From: Promethearchaeota archaeon
GTDB taxonomy: Archaea > Asgardarchaeota > Lokiarchaeia > Sigynarchaeales > SOKP01
Direction of reading: 5' to 3'
Assembly: GCA_019057775.1 (NCBI GenBank)
Contig: JAHLWT010000081.1
Span: forward strand, 1-13,080
Length of the DNA: 13,080 bases
Made by a program: the position numbers and the translations under genes. This document shows, in pieces, positions 1 through 6,441 of this stretch. Numbering within the stretch: position 1 is the first letter of the stretch; each line of letters starts with the position of its first letter. Under the pieces are notes generated by a model that was given only the letters and a program-made list of their open reading frames with translations, did not search any database and had not been told where the DNA came from.

Positions 1-43
1 GGCTTATTTGCATATCTTTACGATATGCCCCGGTGGACATTCC

Positions 44-179
44 GGGCACACACACGGCATAAAGCCAATTGCCGGGTTGATGGTAGTTTGAGAGTTAAAT
101 AATTTTTCGTAGTTTAATGCATGCAGATAAGTAAACGAAGTATAGAAACGGCAACCGGCTTTATGCCAAGACGTTAGGG
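44..179 (+). other. attC-like cassette recombination site (site a)
   Basis: Long imperfect palindrome. The arm at 56-74 (GGCATAAAGCCAATTGCCG) pairs with 149-167 at 17 of 19 positions, across a 74-bp spacer. The right end is ACGTTAGGGCAC at 171-182, where GTTAGGG resembles an integron R' core (GTTRRRY). Integron integrases recognise such folded single-stranded sites and cut between G and TT, so the next cassette would begin near 174. Only the 3' half of the preceding cassette is in the window, so its R'' core cannot be tested against its own start. A second small inverted repeat (GCCCCGG/CCGGGC, 27-49) lies just outside. Confidence 0.6.
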
Positions 180-223
180 CACCTAGAAATAAAAATGCAA
201 CAATAATCAAAAAAACAAAGCGA

Positions 224-1480
224 ATGGCATCAAAAGAGACATTACAAGCAAAAAGAGAAGAAGCTAACAAAATTGTTGGTGAAATTTTAAGACAATCTAA
301 AGTTGTAGAAGCTAATGTTTTAGAATCAAAAAAATTAATTAAAAGTATAGTAATCAATACGAACGATTCTAAAAAGTTAAATGCTTCTCTTAATAGAATA
401 ATTAGTACAACTAATGATGCGATTCTAAGTTTTCGAAAAGAACGTGATTCAATCTCAAAACTACTTACTCAGGTAAATAATTTTTATACGAAAAAATATC
501 TGCCTCTTTCGAATAAAATTCATGACAAAGAAACTGGGTTACAGGCAAAAATTACAACAACAAATAGAGCAACAAATGAGATTCTTAAATTAAAGAAATT
601 ATCAATCGTACAATTCTCGGAGGTTAAATACTATGCTAATGAACTCAAAAAGAAAAATCGTGAATTAAATTCAATAGATAATTCCATTCGGAAAATTTTA
701 CAGGATACAACAACTAAGAATCAGAACGTAAATGAATTAAATAAATCTATAATTACGCTTGAAGGACAAATAAAAAAGGTACATGATGGTATTAATAAAC
801 TATTTGTCTCAGGTCAAGAAATAGAGAAAAAAATCTCAAAACTTTTAATTACATCTAACAATGAATTTAATTCAATTCAAAAAATTAAAGAAGATAGTTC
901 TGCATTATTAAAGGAAATTCAAGATATATATGGAATTTCTGCAGAAACAGGTTTGAGTGGTGAATTTGATAAGAGACGAAGTCATTTGAAGGGTTTGTTA
1001 GGTACTTGGGAAAAAAGAATTTTTATTACAACCTCAGTTCTTTTAGGAATTATTATTATGATGTTTATCGGGCAATTGTGGTTATATAAATGGGATATTA
1101 CGAGTCATACATTTGACGTAAATTTCTATGTTAGATTTTTAATTGCTTCTCCTGTGGTTTATTATTTGTATTTCTGCTCGATTCAATATTCTCAAACTAA
1201 GAAATTACATGATAAATATAGTTTCAAAACAACATTAGCAATGTCAATAAAGCATCATATTCAACTCCTTACGCAACATGATAAATTTAGCAAAGATGAA
1301 CGAATTAATAAAATCCTTGATTTTGTGTTAGATGGTTTTCAAAATATTTATTCAGAACCACATGTGAATGATGACTATAAACTAAAACTGAAATTAATGA
1401 ATATGGAAATAGATATTGAGAAAAGATTAATGGACACAATTTCAAAAACAGTTGGGATAAAGACTGATAAAGAAAAATAA
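224..1480 (+). CDS. Coiled-coil protein with two membrane segments, function unknown
   Basis: 418-residue protein, the only gene of the cassette running from about 174 to 1612. Residues 1-240 are almost entirely charged and Asn/Ser/Thr-rich helix with regular Leu/Ile spacing, as in a long coiled coil. Two membrane segments follow (about 266-287 and 302-321) with a short loop between them, then a roughly 95-residue soluble helical tail (KLHDKYSFKTTLAMS onward). There is no signal peptide, so the long N-terminal helix and the C-terminal tail probably both face the cytoplasm with a hairpin in the membrane. The ATG at 224 is the first start in frame; the other upstream ATG (at 194) is closed at once by a stop. 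I do not recognise the family by name. The layout resembles membrane-anchored effectors found in defence islands, but that is only a resemblance. The gene sits 50 bp inside its cassette, and no clear TAnnTTTG promoter is visible. Confidence 0.85.
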   Translation: MASKETLQAKREEANKIVGEILRQSKVVEANVLESKKLIKSIVINTNDSKKLNASLNRIISTTNDAILSFRKERDSISKLLTQVNNFYTKKYLPLSNKIHDKETGLQAKITTTNRATNEILKLKKLSIVQFSEVKYYANELKKKNRELNSIDNSIRKILQDTTTKNQNVNELNKSIITLEGQIKKVHDGINKLFVSGQEIEKKISKLLITSNNEFNSIQKIKEDSSALLKEIQDIYGISAETGLSGEFDKRRSHLKGLLGTWEKRIFITTSVLLGIIIMMFIGQLWLYKWDITSHTFDVNFYVRFLIASPVVYYLYFCSIQYSQTKKLHDKYSFKTTLAMSIKHHIQLLTQHDKFSKDERINKILDFVLDGFQNIYSEPHVNDDYKLKLKLMNMEIDIEKRLMDTISKTVGIKTDKEK

Positions 1481-1481
1481 C

Positions 1482-1615
1482 GTGCCCTAATAATAAATAT
1501 AGGGCATTTGGCGGAAATTACTTTATTTGATAGTGAGTACATTTAATAAAACATATAACGGCTGGATAAGGGAATGCATTGAAATGCCAAACACCCCATA
1601 TTCCGAACGTTAGTG
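1482..1615 (+). other. attC-like cassette recombination site (site 1)
   Basis: Site at the 3' end of the first full cassette. The R''-like block GTGCCCTAAT (1482-1491) is complementary at 9 of 10 positions to the start of the same cassette (GTTAGGGCAC, 173-182). The inner arms ATATAGGGCATTTGGC (1497-1512) and 1586-1601 pair at 13 of 16 positions. The site closes with ACGTTAGTGAC (1607-1617), G at 1609. Complementarity between a cassette's first bases and its own R'' is the hallmark of a cassette that integrated from a circle. Confidence 0.72.
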
Positions 1616-1822
1616 ACAATCCCTAATATACCTTTATTTTTACTTTGCCATTCCTGCCTTAACGCCTCAAAAAGTTCTCCTTTTTCGTTCCTTTTTCAAA
1701 TAGGTTGGATATACAGCCCTTTTCTTTTTCGCTTTTATTCTCGTAACTTTGATAATATAACAGCGAAAACTTATTTCAACTATTTAGGAAAATAAATGCT
1801 ATAATAGACATTTATCTACTCG
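1616..1822 (+). other. Gene-less, promoter-like cassette segment
   Basis: No convincing gene lies between the junction at 1609 and the next at 1822. The frame opening with GTG at 1613 encodes a 60-residue Phe/Ser-rich string without domain features and is probably chance. The 3' half (1745-1825) is repeated at 5258-5338. It carries TAACTTTG at 1744-1751, a match to the Bacteroidetes -7 box. The following gene (1879) would be read from here, across the recombination site. Confidence 0.45.
1721..1751 (+). promoter_or_regulatory. Putative Bacteroidetes-type promoter
   Basis: TAACTTTG (1744-1751) fits the -7 consensus TAnnTTTG. TTTC at 1721-1724, with a 19-bp spacer, is a one-mismatch fit to the -33 box TTTG. 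It points into the cassette with the 1879-2895 gene. The related copies at 3274 and 5257 read GAACTTTG, so they fit the -7 box less well. Confidence 0.4.
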
Positions 1823-1825
1823 TTG
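1745..1825 (+). repeat. 81-bp repeat A, copy 1 (attC-like end of a gene-less cassette)
   Basis: Matches 5258-5338 at 76 of 81 positions without gaps, and similarity stops just at the core CGTTG. It contains an AT-rich hairpin (AAATG/CATTT around 1796-1815) and ends TACTCGTTG. The bases after the core differ completely between copies. The end at the core is what site-specific insertion of different cassettes behind the same site would give. Its left core does not match the start of the preceding cassette (GTTAGTGAC), so the left half may be worn or hybrid. Confidence 0.65.
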
Positions 1826-1878
1826 CCGGTAATGCTTCTGACGGCACTGTAAATTAATAGTTTTACAAAAATTAAAAG

Positions 1879-2895
1879 ATGAAACTATTCACCGAAGATT
1901 CTGGAAAATTTCAGATGTATATACCACTTGAATGGGAATATAAAAATCCATCGTTTTCAGAAAATAAAAATGTCCCAGAATCATTTGGGACATATACAAA
2001 AATGAAAGGTGCATTTCAGATAAGTTGCAAACCTATTAATTTCCATATCTCTAATTTGATAAAGAAGAATAAATTAAATACACAAAAATCTGACTCGACA
2101 AGCCTTAAGTTTAAAGAGAAGTATGTAAAAAGTGGCAGCACTAGAAGTTATATATGGATGGCAGCTGTTGACGATCATTTTTTCTTAGCGACTTATATTT
2201 TTAGGGGACGAAAAAGTAAAAAGGAACTTCAGTCGGTAAGAAAAGCTTTAAATACCATCAAATTTATTAAACCACAATTTAGAAATCAGGTAATTGCTTT
2301 AAATAGATTTGATTTGTTCATGGCCTCAATGGCAGCGACAATTGACCTCAAAAATAGAGCAGTAAGAAATGGATCTTTTATTGAATATGTTGTCCTAACT
2401 GCAAATTATATTGATGCTCTCCTAAGGTTATCTATTATACTTAAAAATCAGTTAGAGAATAGAAACAAAGCAATAGACATAAATTTTTTGTTTCAATGCG
2501 GCACTGAGAGACCAAAAATGGAGAAAAATATTTATAACATTACACTTTCAAGAGGCATAATCACGAAGACATTACATGAAGAACTCTACAGTCTATATAA
2601 TGAAAGAAATAAGGTTGTGCATCGTTATATCATAACAGATATAAGGACAAGAGACTTGCTTGATATTGCGAAGAGATATTACGAACTTGAAGAAAAAGTT
2701 GGTGGGATTGTGAGTGAGCTGGAACAAGATCAATTTAAACAAAAAATTGGCATCTATGGTTCTGATATTCCGCCTGAAAGAAAAATAACAGGGATTGAAT
2801 TAAAAAGATTGCAATCTCGAGTGCGAGACAAACATGGCAAAATGAAATGGCCAAAAGAGAATAAAGTAGTTTATCGATTAATATCTTGGATTTGA
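1879..2895 (+). CDS. Two-domain protein: DUF3805-like N-terminus and HEPN-like C-terminus
   Basis: 338 residues, the sole gene of the cassette at about 1822-3070. Residues 1-130 are beta-rich, with the pattern PLEWEYKN...GTYTKMKGAFQIS. This recalls the DUF3805 type of domain (a small protein fold of unknown role); I place it there from memory, with moderate confidence. Residues 135-290 are helical and contain YNERNKVVHRY, with R243 and H248 forming the R-x4-H motif of HEPN domains. HEPN proteins are often ribonucleases in toxin-antitoxin and anti-phage systems, or nucleotide-binding partners of nucleotidyltransferases. No nucleotidyltransferase antitoxin gene lies beside it. No signal peptide or membrane segment is visible, so it should be cytoplasmic. 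The ATG at 1879 lies 57 bp from the junction and is the first good start. Transcription may come from the promoter-like box at 1744. An RNase activity is inferred only from the motif. Confidence 0.8.
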   Translation: MKLFTEDSGKFQMYIPLEWEYKNPSFSENKNVPESFGTYTKMKGAFQISCKPINFHISNLIKKNKLNTQKSDSTSLKFKEKYVKSGSTRSYIWMAAVDDHFFLATYIFRGRKSKKELQSVRKALNTIKFIKPQFRNQVIALNRFDLFMASMAATIDLKNRAVRNGSFIEYVVLTANYIDALLRLSIILKNQLENRNKAIDINFLFQCGTERPKMEKNIYNITLSRGIITKTLHEELYSLYNERNKVVHRYIITDIRTRDLLDIAKRYYELEEKVGGIVSELEQDQFKQKIGIYGSDIPPERKITGIELKRLQSRVRDKHGKMKWPKENKVVYRLISWI

Positions 2896-2931
2896 GTTAA
2901 GATTTTAAAAGAAAGAAGACTTCGAATATAA

Positions 2932-3077
2932 GCACTACCGGCAACACGCGCTCATAAATAATTGCCAAGATAGTAGTAAATTCAAGGGTTGTAGCCTGCA
3001 TTAAGGTCGGTGTATCTTGATAAGAAAGTACTCCGCAATCGGCAACTATTTATTGCGCCATTCGTATACGTTAATGG
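2932..3077 (+). other. attC-like cassette recombination site (site 3)
   Basis: The R''-like block GCACTACCGGCAAC (2932-2945) is complementary at 13 of 14 positions to the first bases of its own cassette (GTTGCCGGTAATGC, 1822-1835). The arms CTCATAAATAATTGCC (to 2966) and GGCAACTATTTATTG (from 3041) pair with an unpaired base on one side, as in the bulged stems of attC sites. The right core is ACGTTAATGG, with G at 3070. Confidence 0.72.
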
Positions 3078-3193
3078 TTATCCTTACCTTGATAATTGCA
3101 GTGTCTACTATTTTTAATGTTCGGATTAGTTGTCAAAGAGAATCGCAGGAAACCACACTGCAACAGGAAGCATTTGTTAATTTCATTAAATAA
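3074..3193 (+). CDS. Possible 39-aa lipoprotein-like small protein, copy 1
   Basis: The ATG at 3074 lies inside the cassette core (CGTTAATGG), and the frame runs 39 codons to TAA at 3191. The product is a hydrophobic stretch (MVILTLIIAVSTIF), then VRISCQ, which resembles a lipobox Cys (C20), then a short polar tail ending in VNFIK. The same frame is present at 7951-8070 with four changed residues. Both copies have hairpins with T runs downstream of the stop. Against coding: there is no SD sequence, no basic N-terminus, and all four base changes between copies alter the residue. It could instead be a conserved non-coding leader. If real, a small membrane or lipoprotein peptide, possibly of the type I toxin kind, is the simplest guess. 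Confidence 0.35.
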   Translation: MVILTLIIAVSTIFNVRISCQRESQETTLQQEAFVNFIK

Positions 3194-3202
3194 CATCAAT
3201 CA
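3084..3202 (+). repeat. 119-bp repeat B, copy 1
   Basis: Identical to 7961-8079 at 115 of 119 positions, with no gaps; all four differences are transitions. It begins a few bases after the cassette core in both places, and the sequences diverge after the shared CATCAATCA. It leads two otherwise unrelated cassettes (SIR2-like gene and methyltransferase-nuclease gene). Confidence 0.9.
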
Positions 3203-3263
3203 CCATACAATCGCATCTTTCTAAAACAAGAAAGGCTCCAATCCGGGGGTTTTTCTTTTTCGC

Positions 3264-3290
3264 TTTTTCTTCGGAACTTTGATGATAAAT
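3264..3290 (+). promoter_or_regulatory. Promoter-like leader of the SIR2-like gene
   Basis: A T-rich run followed by GGAACTTTGATGATA. This motif is shared with 1745 and 5257, each time just ahead of a gene or a gene-less segment. GAACTTTG (3274-3281) departs from TAnnTTTG at one position and has no good -33 box, so promoter activity is uncertain. The start codon at 3317 lies 35 bases after it. Confidence 0.3.
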
Positions 3291-3316
3291 AACAATTAAT
3301 TTTTAGATTAAAGGAT

Positions 3317-4336
3317 ATGGAAAAATTTACATACCTTTTAGGAGCTGGAGCGAGTGCGAATAAATTACCAACAGTAAAAAAATTACCTAAAGCTTTAAGA
3401 GGTTCAGCCAATGAATTAAGAAAAATTATTAATAGGAAAATATCTGACGAAAATAAAGAATTTATTGAAAAGTATATTGATGATTTGAATTGGCTTGCGG
3501 AGAAAAGTGAAAAATTCGATAGTGTTGATACATTTGCAAAGTATTGTTACCTCAAGAATTTGGCAGATCTTAAAAGGCTTAAACAAACCCTTTCAAAATT
3601 TTTTACCCTTGAGCAAGTATATAATAAACAAATAGATAATAGATATCTGGTATTCCTTACCACCATATTTCAGAGAGGTTTATCTTTCCCTGAAAAAATT
3701 AAAATCCTTAATTGGAACTATGATTATCAAATTCAAATTGCAGCAGAAAATTTTATACAAGAATCATATAATATTGAATACAAAGGGACTTCTGCACACG
3801 CAGATCCCATAGTAAAGTATTATCCCTGCACAGGATATGAACCTAAAGAACCTGTTGAAGATTATTCAATTGTTCATCTTAATGGTGTAGCGGGATTTAT
3901 AATAGAGAGGAGTAGTAAATTCACTGTTAATATTTTCCTCAAAAGATCAGATGATATTAATATTATAATAGATGAAATCAAAAAATATGAGGAACCGGGC
4001 TTTAGTGAACAAGATGCCTTTATATCATTTGCATGGGAAAGAAACCACGAAGAACAATCAGTAGAGAATGAAATATTAACTATCGCAAAGAATTTAGTAA
4101 GAAATACAAATTATCTTATTGTGATTGGCTATTCTTTTCCATTTTTTAATCGGGAAATTGATAAAGAAATTTTTAAGGTTCTTAATGAAAAACCAGGAGT
4201 CTTGCAAAAAATATATTTTCAAAATCCAAACATGGATGGACAATTCTTAATAGATCAATTTAACCTGTTTATAAAACCTAACGGAATAAAACATATTCCT
4301 AATGTTGATCAATTTTATGTTCCTTTTGAATTATAA
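3317..4336 (+). CDS. SIR2-like domain protein (probable NADase-type defence effector)
   Basis: 339 residues. The N-terminal glycine loop GAGAS is at residues 9-13 (YLLGAGASAN). NWNYD (132-136) matches the conserved Asn/Asp of the NAD site. HLNG (187-190) supplies the expected catalytic His (H187). GYSFPFFNREID (271-282) is the usual C-terminal SIR2-like signature. No zinc-ribbon cysteines of the deacetylase sirtuins are present, so it belongs to the compact SIR2-like group. Members of that group in Thoeris, DSR, SIR2-HerA and short-Argonaute systems deplete NAD to stop phage infection. Here no HerA, TIR or Argonaute gene adjoins; the only neighbour in the cassette is the three-TM protein at 4724, 387 bp downstream. 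The ATG at 3317 has a purine-rich AAAGGAT just before it, a fair ribosome site. NAD hydrolysis is a family inference. Confidence 0.88.
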   Translation: MEKFTYLLGAGASANKLPTVKKLPKALRGSANELRKIINRKISDENKEFIEKYIDDLNWLAEKSEKFDSVDTFAKYCYLKNLADLKRLKQTLSKFFTLEQVYNKQIDNRYLVFLTTIFQRGLSFPEKIKILNWNYDYQIQIAAENFIQESYNIEYKGTSAHADPIVKYYPCTGYEPKEPVEDYSIVHLNGVAGFIIERSSKFTVNIFLKRSDDINIIIDEIKKYEEPGFSEQDAFISFAWERNHEEQSVENEILTIAKNLVRNTNYLIVIGYSFPFFNREIDKEIFKVLNEKPGVLQKIYFQNPNMDGQFLIDQFNLFIKPNGIKHIPNVDQFYVPFEL

Positions 4337-4723
4337 CATTTCAGTATTATAAAAAGAGCCGCTCAGAAGGACGGTATTATTTTTATTGATTTTAAAACAA
4401 CGATCTCACCCATGCCTATCTTAACTTTTATCCCCCCAAAATAGATAGTTTATTTATACTACCTCTAAATATTATTAACTTCAAGATTGGTAAAAAGAAC
4501 CTCTTGCCCCAAATAGCTATATTTCATTTTTCCCGGTGAATATTTGGTTTAAAAATATAAATTCGTTTATAAATTAATGAGTTAATAGTCAAAAGGTACA
4601 AATTAAGTGTAAAATGCTTAAATTTGAGTATAAAATGCAAATATCGGTTATATTGAAAATAATAGAAATTTCATTATACAATCGTTAAGAAAAAAAGTAT
4701 GCTTGTAATATAAATCATTTATT
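4337..4723. other. 387-bp AT-rich gap without a gene
   Basis: No frame of substance on either strand. A weak CCG/CGG hairpin with a following ATTATTTTTATT (about 4356-4388) could end transcription of the SIR2-like gene. Further on lies an imperfect direct repeat, AGTGTAAAATGC (4606-4617) and AGTATAAAATGC (4627-4638), 21 bp apart. A TATGCTTG box at 4699, one base off TAnnTTTG, lies about 25 bp before the next start codon. Confidence 0.5.
4606..4638. repeat. Pair of 12-bp direct repeats at 21-bp spacing
   Basis: AGTGTAAAATGC and AGTATAAAATGC differ at one base and both are preceded by AAATT. Two helical turns separate them, about 85-118 bp ahead of the gene at 4724. They could be a tandem protein-binding site, but in such AT-rich DNA chance is not excluded. 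Confidence 0.45.
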
Positions 4724-5206
4724 ATGCCTAAAAAAAACCGAAATAAGATTAAAATACAAATCGAGAAATATAAATGTTTAATTGCAATATTCCAGCATGA
4801 TGGTAAGAATGCTTGGAATACATTTATTGCTTTCTTAATTGCTCAATCAATAATTTTTGCATCTACTGGTAAATCATTTCTTGAACTTGAAAAATGTGAA
4901 TCATTGGCCAATAAACTTTTATTCATTGGTACTGATATTCTCGGTTTATCCACAAGTATTCTACTTTTTTTTATCTACAAACGCTTTTCAAAATATAATG
5001 AATTTAGGATTAAACAACTTAAAAGAGATGAACCAGACGGATGGGAAATATTTAAAGGTGCTGGTGAAAAATTCTCAAAAGGAGAGGAAGTTTTTGATGT
5101 TAAAATTCCTTTTCTATACCGCAGAGCAAAGGTTATAATACCTATTTTAATGGGACTTTTTATATTTGTGTATATAGCTTTATTTTTTATTTATTTATTT
5201 ATTTAA
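4724..5206 (+). CDS. Small three-TM membrane protein, unknown function
   Basis: 160 residues: a basic N-terminus (residues 1-18, rich in Lys), TM1 about 31-48 and TM2 about 64-86 separated by a short acidic loop, a soluble loop about 87-135 with KRFSKYNEFRIKQLKRDEPDGW, and TM3 about 136-160 ending the protein. The order of two TM helices, a charged soluble segment with Trp, then a last TM resembles small RipA-like octameric membrane proteins, but I cannot confirm this. It shares a cassette with the SIR2-like gene and may be a membrane partner, yet the 387-bp gap with its own weak promoter box argues for separate expression. The ATG at 4724 is the only suitable start. Confidence 0.8.
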   Translation: MPKKNRNKIKIQIEKYKCLIAIFQHDGKNAWNTFIAFLIAQSIIFASTGKSFLELEKCESLANKLLFIGTDILGLSTSILLFFIYKRFSKYNEFRIKQLKRDEPDGWEIFKGAGEKFSKGEEVFDVKIPFLYRRAKVIIPILMGLFIFVYIALFFIYLFI

Positions 5207-5210
5207 TACA

Positions 5211-5257
5211 ATATCATCAATCACCATTTAATCGCATCTTTTTCACTTTTTTTTTGG
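5211..5257 (+). repeat. Second copy of the cassette leader found at 3193-3281
   Basis: CATCAATCACCAT followed by AATCGCATCTTT (5215-5242) matches 3194-3221 closely. A T-rich run and GGAACTTTGATGATA then follow in both places, with a segment of about 36 bp missing here. The same module therefore stands before the SIR2-like gene and, here, before repeat A copy 2, which precedes the 5386 gene. Confidence 0.6.
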
Positions 5258-5338
5258 AACTTTGATGATATAACAGCAAAAACTTATTTCAGCTATTTAC
5301 GAAAATAAATGCTATAATAGGCATTTATCTACTCGTTG
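5258..5338 (+). repeat. 81-bp repeat A, copy 2 (attC-like end of a gene-less cassette)
   Basis: Matches 1745-1825 at 76 of 81 positions, ending at TACTCGTTG (core G at 5335). The hairpin ATAAATG/CATTTAT (about 5306-5328) is slightly better paired than in copy 1. The cassette that starts here (GTTGGCAGCA) carries the genes at 5386-6341. Confidence 0.65.
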
Positions 5339-5385
5339 GCAGCAATTATAGAGAGACAATCAAATAGAAATAAAAACTCATAAAA

Positions 5386-5631
5386 ATGGAAGACATTATA
5401 ATTCAAGAAGCTGAATATAACGGCAAAAAAGGTAAAGTGGGAATTCTAATTTACACTGGAACTGGCGACCCGACCCCCCACTTGGATGAAGCTGTGAGAA
5501 TTTACACACAAGGACAAGGATATAATGAGTTTATAGATGCGAATATGGACAATCCTTGGGTGAGAGTTATCACTAAAGGAATTAATGAAATGAACCAAAA
5601 CAAGTTCAACCCCAAAACTCATAGATTATGA
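5386..5631 (+). CDS. Hypothetical 81-aa protein coupled to the nuclease-like gene
   Basis: Small acidic-to-neutral protein with a beta-like N-terminus (IIIQEAEYNGKKGKVGILIY), a Pro-rich turn (GDPTPHLDEA) and a polar C-terminus. No membrane segment, signal or known motif is seen. Its stop overlaps the start of the next gene (ATGA, 5628-5631), a classic sign of translational coupling, so the two products probably act together. A small partner such as an antitoxin or immunity subunit for the nuclease-like protein is possible but not shown by the sequence. Confidence 0.72.
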   Translation: MEDIIIQEAEYNGKKGKVGILIYTGTGDPTPHLDEAVRIYTQGQGYNEFIDANMDNPWVRVITKGINEMNQNKFNPKTHRL

Positions 5632-6341
5632 AAGTAATAGATTTTGATAAATTAATTCATTCTATTACTTACTGGTTGAGCTATCAAGAAAGAATTGGTC
5701 GCAATTTTATGATTCAAGAATCCTCGTTGAAATATCCAGTTGCTGACTATCTCACGGGATTAGGCACACCCATTGAATACATTGGTTTGGAATATTCACA
5801 TCCCCAACTCAAAAGCAGAAGAATAGACTTAGTAACGGCTGATTCTCCATTAAGTTACAATACACACAAAATTCAAGTGGCAATAGAATTTAAAATTGCT
5901 AACTACCTGACTAAATACGAACCTGAACAAAAACGCATTTTTAATGATTTAATGAGAATGTATTTTGTTAACAAGAACAACAATACATCTAGCTACTTCA
6001 TTATTTGTGGTAAGCATAATGAATTCATTCAAAATTTCAGAAGTATTCCGACTAGAAAGCCAACACAAAACACAAAACATATGATTCCTGACCCAGATGG
6101 ATTTTACTCTAAAAAATGGTTTGGATTTGGTAAAAATGAAGAAATGATATTTCTTGTAGAAAAAGAAACCAACAACACTTATAAAAAGATTTACACCAAT
6201 TTTCTGAATGAGTATTCTCCGCGAGACAACAGTTTTAGTTGGGAATTACCAAAGAAAATTACAACTAAATGTATTGCCATTTCTCGATTCTCAAGAGTAA
6301 ACCCAACACCTTACGTAGGAAGTATATGGAAAATTCAATAG
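5628..6341 (+). CDS. PD-(D/E)XK nuclease-like protein
   Basis: 237 residues. The core shows the PD-(D/E)XK arrangement: RRIDLV with D67, a hydrophobic strand, then VAIEFKIA with E87 and K89 (D-x19-E-x-K), followed by a helix with FNDLMRMYF. YIICGK-like FIICGK (about 127) fits a further core strand. This fold is shared by restriction enzymes and repair nucleases and by many defence proteins. I cannot assign a specific family. The start overlaps the stop of the 81-aa gene, and the stop lies 20 bp before an attC-like site, so the two genes fill one cassette. DNA cleavage is inferred from the motif only. Confidence 0.75.
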   Translation: MKVIDFDKLIHSITYWLSYQERIGRNFMIQESSLKYPVADYLTGLGTPIEYIGLEYSHPQLKSRRIDLVTADSPLSYNTHKIQVAIEFKIANYLTKYEPEQKRIFNDLMRMYFVNKNNNTSSYFIICGKHNEFIQNFRSIPTRKPTQNTKHMIPDPDGFYSKKWFGFGKNEEMIFLVEKETNNTYKKIYTNFLNEYSPRDNSFSWELPKKITTKCIAISRFSRVNPTPYVGSIWKIQ

Positions 6342-6360
6342 CTCAAGTAGTAGAAATAAC

Positions 6361-6405
6361 TGCTGCCAACAATGCGGAACTACGTTTAGCGCCTCGTTTG
6401 TTGAC
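6361..6405 (+). other. Short attC-like cassette recombination site (site 5)
   Basis: TGCTGCCAAC (6361-6370) is exactly complementary, 10 of 10, to the first bases of its own cassette (GTTGGCAGCA, 5335-5344). The right core is TCGTTTGTTGAC (6394-6405, G at 6396). Only about 25 bp lie between the two cores, including a GCGG/GCGCC part-stem, so this is a minimal site beside the 130-145-bp sites elsewhere in the array. Confidence 0.68.
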
Positions 6406-6441
6406 ATTTCGAAACAAGCATGAAACGATAAAATATAATAT

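Noticed and set aside
4..357. 117-codon - strand frame over the first attC-like site and the start of the coiled-coil gene
   Set aside because: It overlaps a palindromic site and a stronger gene on the other strand, and its hydrophobic content is a shadow of AT-rich coding DNA. The CVCPECPPGH tail is striking but isolated.
1613..1795. 60-codon frame starting GTG at a cassette junction
   Set aside because: Phe/Ser-rich, no motif, and the same region at 5211-5338 does not keep the frame; the DNA is better explained as a promoter-like gene-less segment.
4857..5138. 93-codon + strand frame inside the three-TM gene
   Set aside because: Lies fully within the better-supported frame of 4724-5206 and has no domain features.
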